64,000 bases of DNA. Source: Zizania palustris. Its lineage: Eukaryota > Streptophyta > Magnoliopsida > Poales > Poaceae. The position numbers and the translations under genes are program-made. Every line of letters starts with the position of its first letter. Position 1 is the first letter of the stretch. The notes under the pieces are model-generated. The model saw only the letters and a list, made by a program, of their open reading frames with translations. It made no database searches and was not told the DNA's origin. Where the stretch lies: assembly GCA_019279435.1 (NCBI GenBank), contig JAAALK010000289.1, positions 84,909,023 to 84,973,022 of the forward strand. Direction: 5' to 3'. This document shows positions 45,560 through 56,279 of the stretch, piece after piece.

Positions 45560-45652
45560 TGGTTGGATGCTCAAGAGATTTGGGTAAAGTTTGAAGGTTA
45601 GAGAAAGGAGGCTTAGAACCAAAGCTCTATACAAAATTTCGCTGAGGTTCGA

Positions 45653-45667
45653 GTCCCCTTTTTATAA
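45653..45667 (-). promoter_or_regulatory. TATA box of the T3 antisense gene
   Basis: Minus strand ggttataaaaagggg about 95 bp before the ATG at 45559. It agrees with the T1 and N boxes. From here to 46058 I see no gene. Confidence 0.6.
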
Positions 45668-46058
45668 CCATTTTGCCTTCAATTGCTATGGTTCGCATAT
45701 GCATACACATTGCAGGTTCGACTTCTACCACTGATAGGTGGGACAAGAAAGTAAAAAAGGTGTGAACTCGCAGTTAAAATTGTGTCCGTTACTTTTTCAA
45801 GGGAGCCTAATGGCTACTTGAGGGGTAACGGCTCAAATTTAATGGCTCTTTGTGAAGCTTCACCTCCGCAACGGTCTATTTCCTTGCGAAGATTTCACAC
45901 GGGAATTCAAGTTTGAAGCTTCCGTCAGATATACCTTTGATGTCGAAGATACTTCGAACGATTATAATACCTTGAATTTTTCTAAGTCCCTGAGCATGAA
46001 AATATTTCTTGCGTATACTGCTCTCCTTGCCATACAGGTTACTCGGAGAAGCGTATTC

Positions 46059-46564
46059 GAGGGGCTTTTGTTGGGGTAAAATACTTCATCCCCAGGGCCT
46101 TCAAGATTACAAGACAAAGACAACTCATAATGTTCTAAGTCCAAGTTTTGTCTCCATACTGACAAAGGGTTAAGGCCGGAGGGTCTATCCAGACTCCGGT
46201 CCGAAGATACCCACCGAAGGCTCCACCTCCGCAGTGGAGAACAGCCGGACGGATGGGACGTCTGCCTTATCTACCTTCTTCGGACATACTTTACTATTTT
46301 AGCCCTATTAGGGGTACCGAAATAGTTTCCACTATGTCGGTTGTAATTGAGGGGTAAAAAAGTCTTTTCCTTAGATTTTTTTACCTATAAATACCCCCCT
46401 TCTAACCCTGTAATAGGCATCGAATATTCAGATATTCAATACGCAACTTCAAACTACTTCGAGCTATTATCCTATACGGAGGCTTGAGATAGTCCGCTTC
46501 ACAGACTCTTTGTTTTTAGTTCTTAATCTTAGAGAAACTGTTAGCGTAATCTTTTACGCCAACA
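46059..46564 (+). repeat. T3 polypurine tract and 3' LTR
   Basis: Purine tract gaggggcttt (46059-46068) followed by a 496 bp LTR 46069-46564, TGTTGG..CCAACA, with TATA box acctataaatacc at 46383-46395. It matches the T1 LTR and the T3 5' LTR. Confidence 0.85.
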
Positions 46565-47400
46565 GTAGAAAACAACAAATTTTCCAATGAAACTTCACAA
46601 AACATGGTTCATTAATCTCATGAAATTACTAGAGGCATTAGTCAATCTAAAAGGCATAACTAACCATTCATACAAACTAAATTTAGTTTTGAATGCAGTT
46701 TTCCATTCATCTCCTGTTTTCATTCTAATTTGATGGTAACCGCTTCTCAAGTCAATTTTTGTAAATATTATGGAACCACTTAATTCATCAAGCATATCAT
46801 CTAGTCATAGAATAGGATGACGACAGCGAACCGTGATATTGTTTATAGCCCTACAATTAACACACATCCTCCTAGAACCATCTTTTTTTGTAATATCATA
46901 GGTACAACACAAGGACTTAAGCTTTCACGAACAAAACCTTTATCAAGGAGTTCTTGTACTTTCCTTTATATTTATTTTGTTTCTTTAGGATTGGTGCGGT
47001 ATATTGGTCGGTTAGAAAGTGTAGCCCTTGGAATGAGATGAATTTGATGTTCAATTCCACGAATGGGAGGTACTCCAGCCGGTGTTTCTTCTGGAAAGAC
47101 GTATTTATAGTCCTGTAAAAGTTGAGACACAACACTAGGAAGAGAGGTGATATCGTTAAGTGAAATTAGAACATTTTTGCACACAAATAAAAAGAGCACT
47201 TGATCTAGGTTATTCCTCACTTCTCTTAGCTCAGATTTTGTGGCTAGCATAACTAGATGTTCTCCCTCTCCTTTCTTTTTATCTCTCAAATTTGGCTTGT
47301 GGCACTCACTCACCGAATTGTGGATGGCACTCAATTTATTTTGCTCTTCTAGTGTATACTGATTTGTTCTCTTGTAATGTTGAGTATTAGTGTTTCAGCA
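46565..47400 (-). pseudogene. Gypsy E pol: RT N-terminal half
   Basis: Minus strand reads PEETPAGVPPIRGIEHQIHL, DDMLDELSGSIIFTKIDLRS (catalytic Asp of the first RT motif), GYHQIRMKTGDEWKTAF and FRLTNASSNFMRLMNHVL, then GKFVVFY. The frame is cut at 46565 just before the position of the YxDD motif. The next E sequence, RNase H at 18803, would follow about 105-115 residues later in an intact element, so that part is missing. Stops and shifts are present. Confidence 0.85.
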
Positions 47401-48040
47401 CAAAACGAGTTCTCATTTCTCGCTTCATCTCAGCCCATGTTACAATAGGATTTTCTCCATATTCTTCTCAATCATGAAGGAGTTGTTTCCACCAAATCAG
47501 GGCATATCCATCAAACTCAAGAGATGACATGGCTAATTTCTTCTCCTCTCAATAATTATGCAAGTGAAATATCTTATCCACTTTTAATTCCCAAGTGAAA
47601 TAAGTTTCAAGATCAGATCCTCCTTCAAATTTTGGCATGGTAAATTTCAGTTTGCCAAACCTCTCATCATGGTTGCCTCCTCTATGATGTCGACGACCAA
47701 AAGGATTTTCGGAATGATTATCTCCATCTATATCTTTAGATTCATTATTGTCATTATTTCTTCGACCTCGTTCTCTTCCTCTACCATGTGTCGCACCTTA
47801 GTTCCTTCTTTCTTGTTTTCTTCTAGAAGAAGATCCTCCATCACTATTTTCTTCATTTTCACCATGATTGCTTGCACCATCATGAGGTTGATGACGTCCT
47901 CTGATTTCAACTATAAGAGCCTGAAGATCTTGGGTCAACCGATGTTGCCTCTCTTCTATACTTTGTCGGAGTTCATTTAATTGTGCTATAGTAACACAAT
48001 TTGCTTCCTCAATATCTCCCATCTTCTTATGTAAGGTTAA
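47400..48040 (-). pseudogene. Gypsy E gag
   Basis: Starts near MGDIEEANCVTIAQLNELRQ, followed by SDGGSSSRRKQERRN and, after a stop, HRGGNHDERFGKLKFTMP and FEGGSDLETYFTWELKVDKI, DGYALIWWKQLL, the gypsy gag domain. It then passes without a knuckle or protease into the RT region, so an internal deletion has removed the end of gag and the protease (near 47390). Confidence 0.75.
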
Positions 48041-48848
48041 CTCAAATACGATCAATAGGTATTTGTGGATTATAAAAATTTGGTAGCTCCCACAACCTCA
48101 CATTCTATTACCGACCAAAGCTCTTATGAATTCCCTATAGATTATAGAAGTACTTTGTGTGCTGGAAAAAGAGTGATGGTTACGTCAATACACGACTCGT
48201 TTTAGTTTTATAATGGCTTATTTGTGGAGCTCGGTGGGGAAAGATGCACAAGGAGCAATCTGAATTCTAGTTGTTGTAAAGATAAGTAGAAATCCAAACT
48301 AGAGATCTAATGTCTAGTGCTGATCACGAGATATGAATGATGTAAACGAAGAAACACGCGTACTAACGAAATTTCACCAATAGAAGGATAGAACTCTGAT
48401 TACACAACTTGATGTACAGGTTCAATACTTGTGCATATCAACAATCTGATAGTTCTTTCTTTCCAACACTTTTTTGTGCAACTTTCTTTCTTCTTTTTTT
48501 TTTACTCTGTTTTTTTGCACGATACTAATCAAGATTAGATATAATACTTGCACAAATGAAGGATAGAACCAAATATTTTAGTGGCTATTTTGACAGGACA
48601 AAAGATAGATACAAAGGATATGATCGGGTTAATATTTTTTTGAGGGATATGAAGGGATAAAAGGGCACTCCAATGATGATATGATCAGCAACTAAACAAA
48701 GACTCAAATGGATTGAAACTTAACAATACTCACTAGATAAACAGATCGTAACAAAAGTCTATGACAATTTTTATGGTTCTTTGGTGGATAGGATGAAGAA
48801 AAAAAATATATGTAGCTAAGGGTAAAGAATCCTACCGTGGTAATGAAA

Positions 48849-48860
48849 GCTCTGATACCA
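48849..48860 (-). other. Gypsy E primer-binding site
   Basis: The + strand reads gctctgatacca; the reverse is TGGTATCAGAGC, complementary to initiator-Met tRNA. It lies two bases inside the right LTR. From 48041 to 48848 is the untranslated leader with no gene. Confidence 0.85.
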
Positions 48861-49284
48861 AATGATACGTCACAATGTCCTGATCTTCATGATGTAGGAT
48901 TAATCACCAGATAACTAGATGTAGAACAACCGGATAACTTGCTGGAAGTAGTGATAACTAGTGCAACCTGGCAAATAAAACTCGAAGTCAACCACCGTCT
49001 TGAACCGGCAAACTAAATTGAGGATTTGCCCAACAACACACTCAAGAACCAACCAACACAGCCTACAATCAATCAAGGCAAACCTTGAATAGAGTAGGAG
49101 CACTAATTGAAGAGGAGATGACGTTGCCACTTCTATAATCTCGCGAAGGAAATCACAAGAACAAAGGGTGGAGATTACTCTCAAGTTAGTTAGCACTCGG
49201 CTAAACAAAGGGGGTTTTGTTTTTTCAATTATCAAAAGTCTATATTTGCCTTTGGAGTACATGGATATTTATACTAGGAACAAC

Positions 49285-52200
49285 TGTCGCGCCCCGATTT
49301 AATAAATCAAGACTTTATTGAAATTCCATAGAAAATCAATAAAATAAGACGTTCATCATGCGACCTCGTACAATACGGGTAATCATTCACGGTTCGTAGA
49401 CCGCATTAATACAAAAGTGAATAAAGGTGAAGAGAAGCTAATAAAATAAGGGTCCTAGATGAACGCCTCCTTCCAGTCTCGCCTTGACTGGGTCGCTACT
49501 CCAGACCTTCATCCTCCTCGTAGTAGACGTGCTCTGGTGGTGTAAGTCAACAGGGTGAGTACAAACGTACTCAGCAAGCCATCGAATGCAAATATAATGC
49601 AAGATAATAACAAGGGAGATAGTGGCTAATTTTGCGGAAGAAGCATAATTGTAAAGCGTTAAATGTGATCAATTTATTAGTACCGAAATGTAAACATGCG
49701 TATGCATCATCATCTTCTAACTCGAGGAGTACGTTTTACCTCCTCGCACAACAGTCCTTACATGCCATGAATAACTCAACTATTCAAACAATTGTAAACT
49801 AACTGCGAGTAGTCACACAACCCGCCCTTGACCGTGGGCTCGGCTTTTCGAAAAGATTGATTTTTACTCTGATTAGAGATGTACCACTGTACCCACAAGG
49901 CACACACTCATCACTTACACCAAAGTGTAACGAGATGACCCATTCCACGGGAACTCGTGCCAAAACCTTCCGTATGGTCCTCTCCCACTCAACAGCACCC
50001 TCTTATGGGTTTCGTATCGTGTCTCGACGTGTCGATTTTCCACCATACCCCCCCTTGAGCCATCGTCGGTACAAGGCGCCCTGAGGGCTAGCCCCTTGCC
50101 CCCTCCACTATGGTGCCGAGAGTCGGAGTGTTCCATACTTCCAGTTAGGACTTACCCATTAGACTTGTGGTTGGTACGGAAGTGCTTTGCAACAGATCCC
50201 GCAGACCGGTCCTTATAGTGCCCCGGGTGCGACCAACCAGTTTCCGAGGTTGCACCCGGAACCCACCATACTTATCTTAGCCAACTCCATCAGAATCCAG
50301 AGACGAGAATAACGGGGAATTTCATATATCAGAATCCATCTATCTACGACTCATCCTTTATTTCCTATAGCAGTTGTGCCGGTACATTGGGCACTATCTA
50401 ATATAATATTTGTAGATTGACAAGGAGTTAAGGCTCAATAAGCATGGCTTGGGTTTGCACACAAGGACGGGGATCTAATAAATATAAGTGTAAGGCTTGA
50501 CATTTGACTAATGCAATATTAACCTATGAGTTATAGCGATAGTTTATTAAAACATGGGCTCAATGATGATCAACTGTTTCCACAGAAGGGTCGATGACTT
50601 GCCTTGATCCGTGAATGGTGAAGGTGGAACCTCGGGATAAGACTCGAGATCTTCGACAACGTTGTAGTCTTCTCAATACAGAAAAGTAAACACAACATTC
50701 AATAAACAATCCAAAATCAAGCATACAAGCATACAAGTTATCGTTGGATTTAAGTAAGGGAGATAGAGTCTTAAATTCTAGGGAATTGTTACTTAAATAT
50801 TTAAGATTGATTCCTAATGAGATTTCTGAATTTTTGACTTGATGTAATTTATTTTCCAAAGGGTTTTTATTTCCCCTTTTTAGAGATGAACTAGAAAGGT
50901 ATAAATTAGCCTTGATGTTTTTATGGTATCAAAAATAGTGACTTTAAATTATTAAGTCTTCTGAAGTTTGTTATATAGCTTTAAGATAATTTCATAAAGT
51001 ATGGATCTTTACTATATGAATTAATTAAATATCCTAAAAGGGCTTTTTGTAATATTATTTAATAGAACAAAGTGGGCAAAATGAATATTCTATTTTTATT
51101 GTATCAGTGGAATAAAGTCATTAAGTCCTCTAAATATATTATATAAGTTTCCATGATTTTTGTAAAATGTTACATTTCTATTATATGAGTTAATCATTTA
51201 TCTTAAAGGGCCTTGGAAATGTTGTTTAATAAATTTAAAATGAGCAAAATGAATTATTATATTTTTATTGGCTTATAAACAGTGTACTGGAGTCAATATA
51301 TCATCTAAAATTAATATATAAATTTTTAAGAGTTTTTCTGAATTATTTAAATGAAATATGATTTTCCTCCTAAAAGGGGACTTTCGTTATTATTTAATAA
51401 GATTATTATGCGCCAAATAAACATATTGTTTTTATTGCATAAAAGTGTAGAGGATAAAAGACAAATTTTCCAGAATTGAAATGGTCAAATTTGGAGTTAA
51501 TTTGAGCAAGATATGAATTTTTAAAGTTTAAACTATTTTTCTGGATTTTATTTCAAACAGAAATCAGGCGTGGGTCCACGGTGAGCCAGGTCCACCATGG
51601 ACCCGTGCACTGTGCGCGTGGGCCGATTGGATCTAGACCGTTGGATCCAGATCCAATGGTCGATGGCGGGGCGGGGGCACTTAAGTGGCGATCGATGGCC
51701 CTTAACGCCCGATACCCCTTCGGCTAAGATCAAGGGCCAGGATTAAATCCGTGGCTGATCTAATCTCAGCCGTCCATCCGCGATCGCACGACGGAGCACA
51801 CGTCCGGCACGTACGCGGCATGGGGAAGATAGACGTCTTCGTCTTCGGCTCTGGCCGAGCGGCGGCGAGCGACGGTTGATGGCGACGAAGGCCTACGGCC
51901 CTAGGCGATGGCTGAAATGGATAGAGGATAGGGAGGGGAACATGATGGTACCGGTGGCGGCAGGGGATGATGACCGGCGGTGATCGACGTTGAGGAGAGG
52001 GTGGCGGAGCTCCTCGGGGTCCACGGCGGTGGCATGTTTCATGGGTCTTCACGGCCAATCAAAGCGAGGGCGGGGTGGAGGGCGTGGAGGCGGTTCTAGC
52101 GGTGGCGATGGCGAGGGCAAGGTCGTCTTGAGTCGCCGGCGAGGGGTGGACGGAGTGGGAGCAGGGGAAATGCCAAAAATGAAGAAGGCGGTGGCTCGGG

Positions 52201-53041
52201 ATGTGGAGGGCTTGAGGGGTTTCGGTGTGGGAAGATTGCGGCGAGCACCGGGGTTCTTATAGCGTCGCCGGCGGTGAAGTTTGGAAGGATAAATGGGGGA
52301 AACCCGACGGCTTCCAAAATTGGCGTCGGCGAGGTTTCCATCCGCACGACATCCTTCCAAATGTGCCGGAACCACGTTGTTTTAAAGCGGAATGGGATCG
52401 CCGGCGAATAGGGAAGGGGGTCTCAGGCTCGATCTGGCGGTTGGCGGCTGTCGGCGGCGGTTATGGCACGGGGGCCGTCGGGATGGAAGGGGGGAGATCC
52501 CCTTCCATTGGAGAAGAAAGACCTGACAGGTGGGGGCCACCTGTCAGTGGGCGGGCGCGGGTGAGAGAGAGCCGACACGTGGGCCCGGGACGTCAGTGGG
52601 CGAGGGAGCGCGTGCGGAGGCTGGCAGGTGGGCCGGCTGAGCGCGAGTGGCGGGAGAGAGAGGGAGGGCGCGTGCCGACAGGTGGGTCCCGCCTGTCGGT
52701 GGGCGCGGCTGGACTGGGCCGAGCCGAAAGGCTGTGAGGGGGAAAAACAAGGTTGCGGCCCATTGAGATTTAAAATTCATTTTTCGATTAAAATATTTCC
52801 AGAATATCAATTATTTGATTAAAGCTTGAAGCACTGTTGCTAAAATTTTGTAAAAATTCTCAAAAATATTTCTTGGTCTCTAGTTTATCCCCTAAAATTT
52901 TCAAGTCCAAATTTTGAATATTTATCTCTGTTTGGCTTTTAATAGGGCTCTTTTAGGAGTTTTCTTAATAATAAAATTCAGAAATTTCTTTATTAATATA
53001 TTTCTTTTCTTTTATTTTATTTTAATTTTGGGGCTGTTACA
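49285..53041 (-). mobile_element. 3.76 kb solo LTR S2
   Basis: Inserted in the E LTR with target-site duplication ACAAC (49280-49284 and 53042-53046); removing it restores ggaacaac/cttcc as in the left LTR. On the minus strand it starts TGTAACAGCCCCAAAATT and ends GGGGCGCGACA, so it has the TG..CA ends of an LTR. A minus-strand TATA box (gctataagaacccc, near 52253-52264) lies about 780 bp inside. A GC-rich block (51540-52740) has overlapping ORFs in all frames that I do not accept as genes. The family was not identified; a Tekay- or Athila-type gypsy is possible. Confidence 0.85.
50910..51440. repeat. About 168 bp degenerate tandem repeat in S2
   Basis: Three or so units marked by the word gggcaaaatgaat..atttttattg at about 51072, 51242 and 51410 (spacing near 168-170) and by ctaaaagggc blocks. 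AT-rich, without coding potential. Confidence 0.6.
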
Positions 53042-53159
53042 ACAACCTTCCTAGATAGATATGAAACTAAAATGGAAACGAACAAATAAACCATGTGAAA
53101 GGTCTCCTCGAAACAGTGGTTCCCGAGTGGTTCCCGCGTGGCTATTGCTCTTCTGCACA

Positions 53160-53638
53160 ATCTTTAATGTTTTGATCATAACTCCATCTTCAGAAGTCCA
53201 AATGACGTGCGGTTGATTGCGTTGGAATCTTGACTTGATAAGCTTTGACACCATGTGCATTATGTGCCACGAAATATTGTACATTAATACAGTTTTGCAT
53301 GGGAAGTTGAACATCTAACATACTGATAACCTTCTACTAGCCTTCACTAATCCGGTCGAATCTAAAAAATGGAAATTCCAAACTAGTAGGCTCTAGTAGA
53401 ATTGAAAACTAGACTTGATAATCTCTCCCAAAAGTGCTCATTATCCTCAATATCTTCTAGGAATCAAAAGTTATGCAATTTGCAAGTATAGTTCTTTCCT
53501 ATAGTCATCGCCTTGTGTGTTCTTGCATTCCTCCTTAGTGAACGTGAGCAACAACAACTTGCAGGATTTAGGCATTATATAATTCTCATTCATATTAAAT
53601 TTATCTTCATAAAGTAGCATATTCATCTTGTGGGATCG
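53160..53638. other. Unassigned repeat-like DNA
   Basis: Between the E LTR and the next copia LTR. No ORF of note. The phrase gatcataactccatcttcagaagtcc and the following ggcgttggaatcttgac-type text resemble the untranslated part of plant gypsy elements, but I cannot name it. Confidence 0.35.
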
Positions 53639-54700
53639 GAATGGCGACTAGAGAGGGCTGAATAGGCGCCTTGACACTTTCTTTTGAATGTGATGGCCTA
53701 ATCAAATAACCCAACGCACCTATAAGGACTCAAATTCAAGTTTCAAACCAATCAATACAAAAATTGAGCTCCTCAAGATGAAAAATCACAAATCAGCTTG
53801 ATTCAAGATTCTTAAGCAACTACTAACAGAACACTCACTCTAGAGATCAAATTTTAGTTTAAAAGTAACTCACATTATTTCAATTAAATCACAAAAGAGA
53901 TTCATTCAATTCTGAAATTTTTCGTACGATGAATAGTACTAGTAACTTCAACAGAATGCATTTGCTAATACTAGGTTCAATTTGCAAGATTCAACTTCAG
54001 ATTCAATTCAATTCAACACATATATAATTAGAACTTGTCGAGGAGGCTAGATACTAAAAATTCACAATGCACCACAATAGTTCTAGATTTGTCGGATGAT
54101 GAATAGTAGTGAACAATTAAACTTTGAAACAGTTGTATACTTCAAAATCAGTGAAAGTTTGATTTCAGCACTCACTCAACAAAACTTGTAACACTTGCTG
54201 AAAACATAATGTTTTATATGATGTACAGCAAGAGTAGAAACCTTGAAGTGAACCTGGCAAAGCACTTACTGTAGCAAAACTGACAAACACTAGAACAACT
54301 GATTTCAGAATAGATAAATCACTTCACATCACCAAATACAATTCAAGCAATCAGACTGGATAGATTGGTCAGGAACACATTTGATCCACAACTCAGATCT
54401 GAACCAAAACAGCATCCATACACTGGTTATAGCTAATTCAAGACAAACAGAAAAATAGATTGCAATTCAGTTCAAATATTGAAAATAGTACTAAACTTCT
54501 GTTTCTATTCCAGAAACTCAAAATAGCACTAATTCAGTTTCAAATATAACATCAATTCTGAAAATATTCAGGACAATGAATAGTACAAATCAAAATATTT
54601 TCAATTGATATTCATGAGCAGGATTTCAACACCTTTTCTGCAAAAGCAATAATTAACACCTAGACAATGAAGTTCTTGTACTTAATATGAAAACAGATGA
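53639..54700 (-). repeat. Copia LTR fragment, minus strand
   Basis: Starts (+ strand) tgtgggatcggaatggcgac like the C and solo LTR ends, and shares gaataggcgccttgacactttc with the solo LTR at 36769. It fades out near 54700, where gypsy F pol starts. It is a truncated LTR. Confidence 0.7.
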
Positions 54701-56279
54701 TAAATGATACTCAATTGGGATGTGAGTGAGGATCACTCTTCGGAAGTTTGCCATTATAGTTTGGCAGCGATCATGGTACTCTTTTAGTACGTCATCCTTG
54801 CATTCGTATTCATCTGACAGCTGCTTCATAATTAGCAGAGAGTTTTCGAGAATCTCTATTGTATCAGCTCCTACTTCTTCTAATAACTGCAATCCCTGTA
54901 GCATGGGCTCATATTCAGCTTGGTTATTGGTGGAGAAGGGTTTGATAGTGTATGCAAACTCAAATGGTGGCCCCGAGGGGAGATGATTACTAGGCCGATG
55001 TCACATCCGTGCCGGCACACTGATCCGTCAAAGAAAAATGTCCATGGTGCTGGCTCAATGTGGGTCACTGCCTCATCCCTGCGTTGAACTATGAAATCAG
55101 CTATCGCTTGCCCTTTTATTTCCTTAGCTGATTCATACCTGAGATCAAATTCTATTAGAGTGAGGACCCATTTCCCAATACATTATTTTAGCACTGGGGC
55201 CGATAGCATATATTTAATGACATCGTCCTTACATACTACGGTGCACTCTGTCAAGAGCAAGTAATGCCTCAATTTGGTGCATGTGAAGTACAAACATAAA
55301 CAGATCTTCTCTACTATGGGGTACCAGGTCTCGGCGTCTAGTAGTCTTCTACTGAGATAGAATATCACCATCTCCTTCTTGTCGACCTCCTGAATTAGAA
55401 CCTCTCCAATGGCTTCTCTGACGGCCAACAAATATAGCCTGAACAGAGTCCCCTTCTGTGGCGGCATCAATATTGGCGGTGAACTTAGGTACTGCTTGAT
55501 TTCGTCAAATTCTCTCTGCTGCTTATCTCCCCATGCGAATTCTTGGTCGGGCTTCAACTTTAACACAGAGTGAATGACTCTATTTTCTTTGAGAGGTTTG
55601 CTATGAACCTTCTGAGGAAATTTATCTTCCGATCAATGACTGCAATTTAGTTTTATCAGTAGGGGGTTGGGTATTCTTGATTGCTTCGATACTGCGCTAG
55701 CTGATTTTGATCCCTCTTTTGTGCATGATAAAGCCTGGGAACTTCCCTGTTGACACACCAAAGACACACTTTTTAGGATTCATCTTCAATCCGTATTTCT
55801 TGGCTCTTTCTAAAATTTGACGTAGATCGGCCACGTGGTCTTGGATGCTGCTTGATTTTACCACAATGCCATCAATGTATATCTCTACTAACATGCTGAT
55901 CAAGTCGTGGAAAATGTAATTCGTGGATCTCTGGTAAGTTGCTCCAGCGTTCTTCAAGCCAAAGGTCATCACTACCCACTCATATAACCCGATGGTCCCT
56001 AGGCATCGTAAAGTCGTCTTATGAATATCTTCATCAACCTTGAAAATCTGATTATAGCCTGCATTCCTGTCCATGAAGCTAATGATCTTGTGACCCGATG
56101 CGGCATCCACCAACAAATCCACGATCGGCATTGGGTACTCGTCTTTTGGGGTCGCCTTATTCAGATCTCTGAAATCAACAAAAATTCTGAGCTTCCCACT
56201 TTCTTCCATACTAGTACAATATTCAACACCCATTCTGCATATCAGCACAGTCTTATGAATCCTGCGTCATATAACCTTG
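54700..56279 (-). pseudogene. Gypsy F pol: RT and RNase H fragment
   Basis: Minus strand from 56279 reads LRIFVDFRDLNKATPKDEYP, SFMDRNAGYNQIF, MTFGLKNAGATYQRS and then VEIYIDGIVVKSSS, where the RT active site YIDD is YIDG. It goes on through ILERAKKYGLKMNPKKC, REFDEIKQYLSSPPIL and the RNase H (TFFFDGSVCRHGCD, LQLLEEVGADTIEILENS). The fragment has no ends: a copia LTR cuts it at 56280 on the right and another at about 54700 on the left. The sequence type is Tat- or Athila-like and unlike gypsy E. Confidence 0.83.

Larger units (their letters stand above)
32690..46564 (+). mobile_element. Tat-like Ty3/gypsy element T3
   Basis: A + strand element with 496 bp LTRs at both ends, a primer-binding site, degenerate gag, protease, RT, RNase H and integrase, then a tandem-repeat spacer and the antisense gene, in the same order as T1. 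A solo copia LTR (36769-39549) sits in its RNase H. Its outer flanks (cctgg at 32685-32689, gtaga at 46565-46569) do not match. To its left is a truncated copia LTR and to its right the RT of gypsy E, with the DNA that should lie between them absent. It is therefore probably a recombinant of two copies. Confidence 0.83.
48863..53159 (-). repeat. Gypsy E 5' LTR (right), split by solo LTR S2
   Basis: Outside the S2 insertion (49285-53046) this is 535 bp long and matches the 533 bp left LTR along its length, for example gtgcaacctgg.aaataaaactc and ggtctcctcg.aacagtg.ttcccgag. It marks the 5' end of gypsy E in minus orientation. Confidence 0.85.

Noticed and set aside
51540..52740. Overlapping long ORFs in the GC-rich block of S2 (for example 170 and 118 codons)
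   Set aside because: They occur in all frames, are Pro/Arg/Gly-rich as expected of GC-rich DNA, and lie inside an LTR with a TSD. No domain could be recognised.
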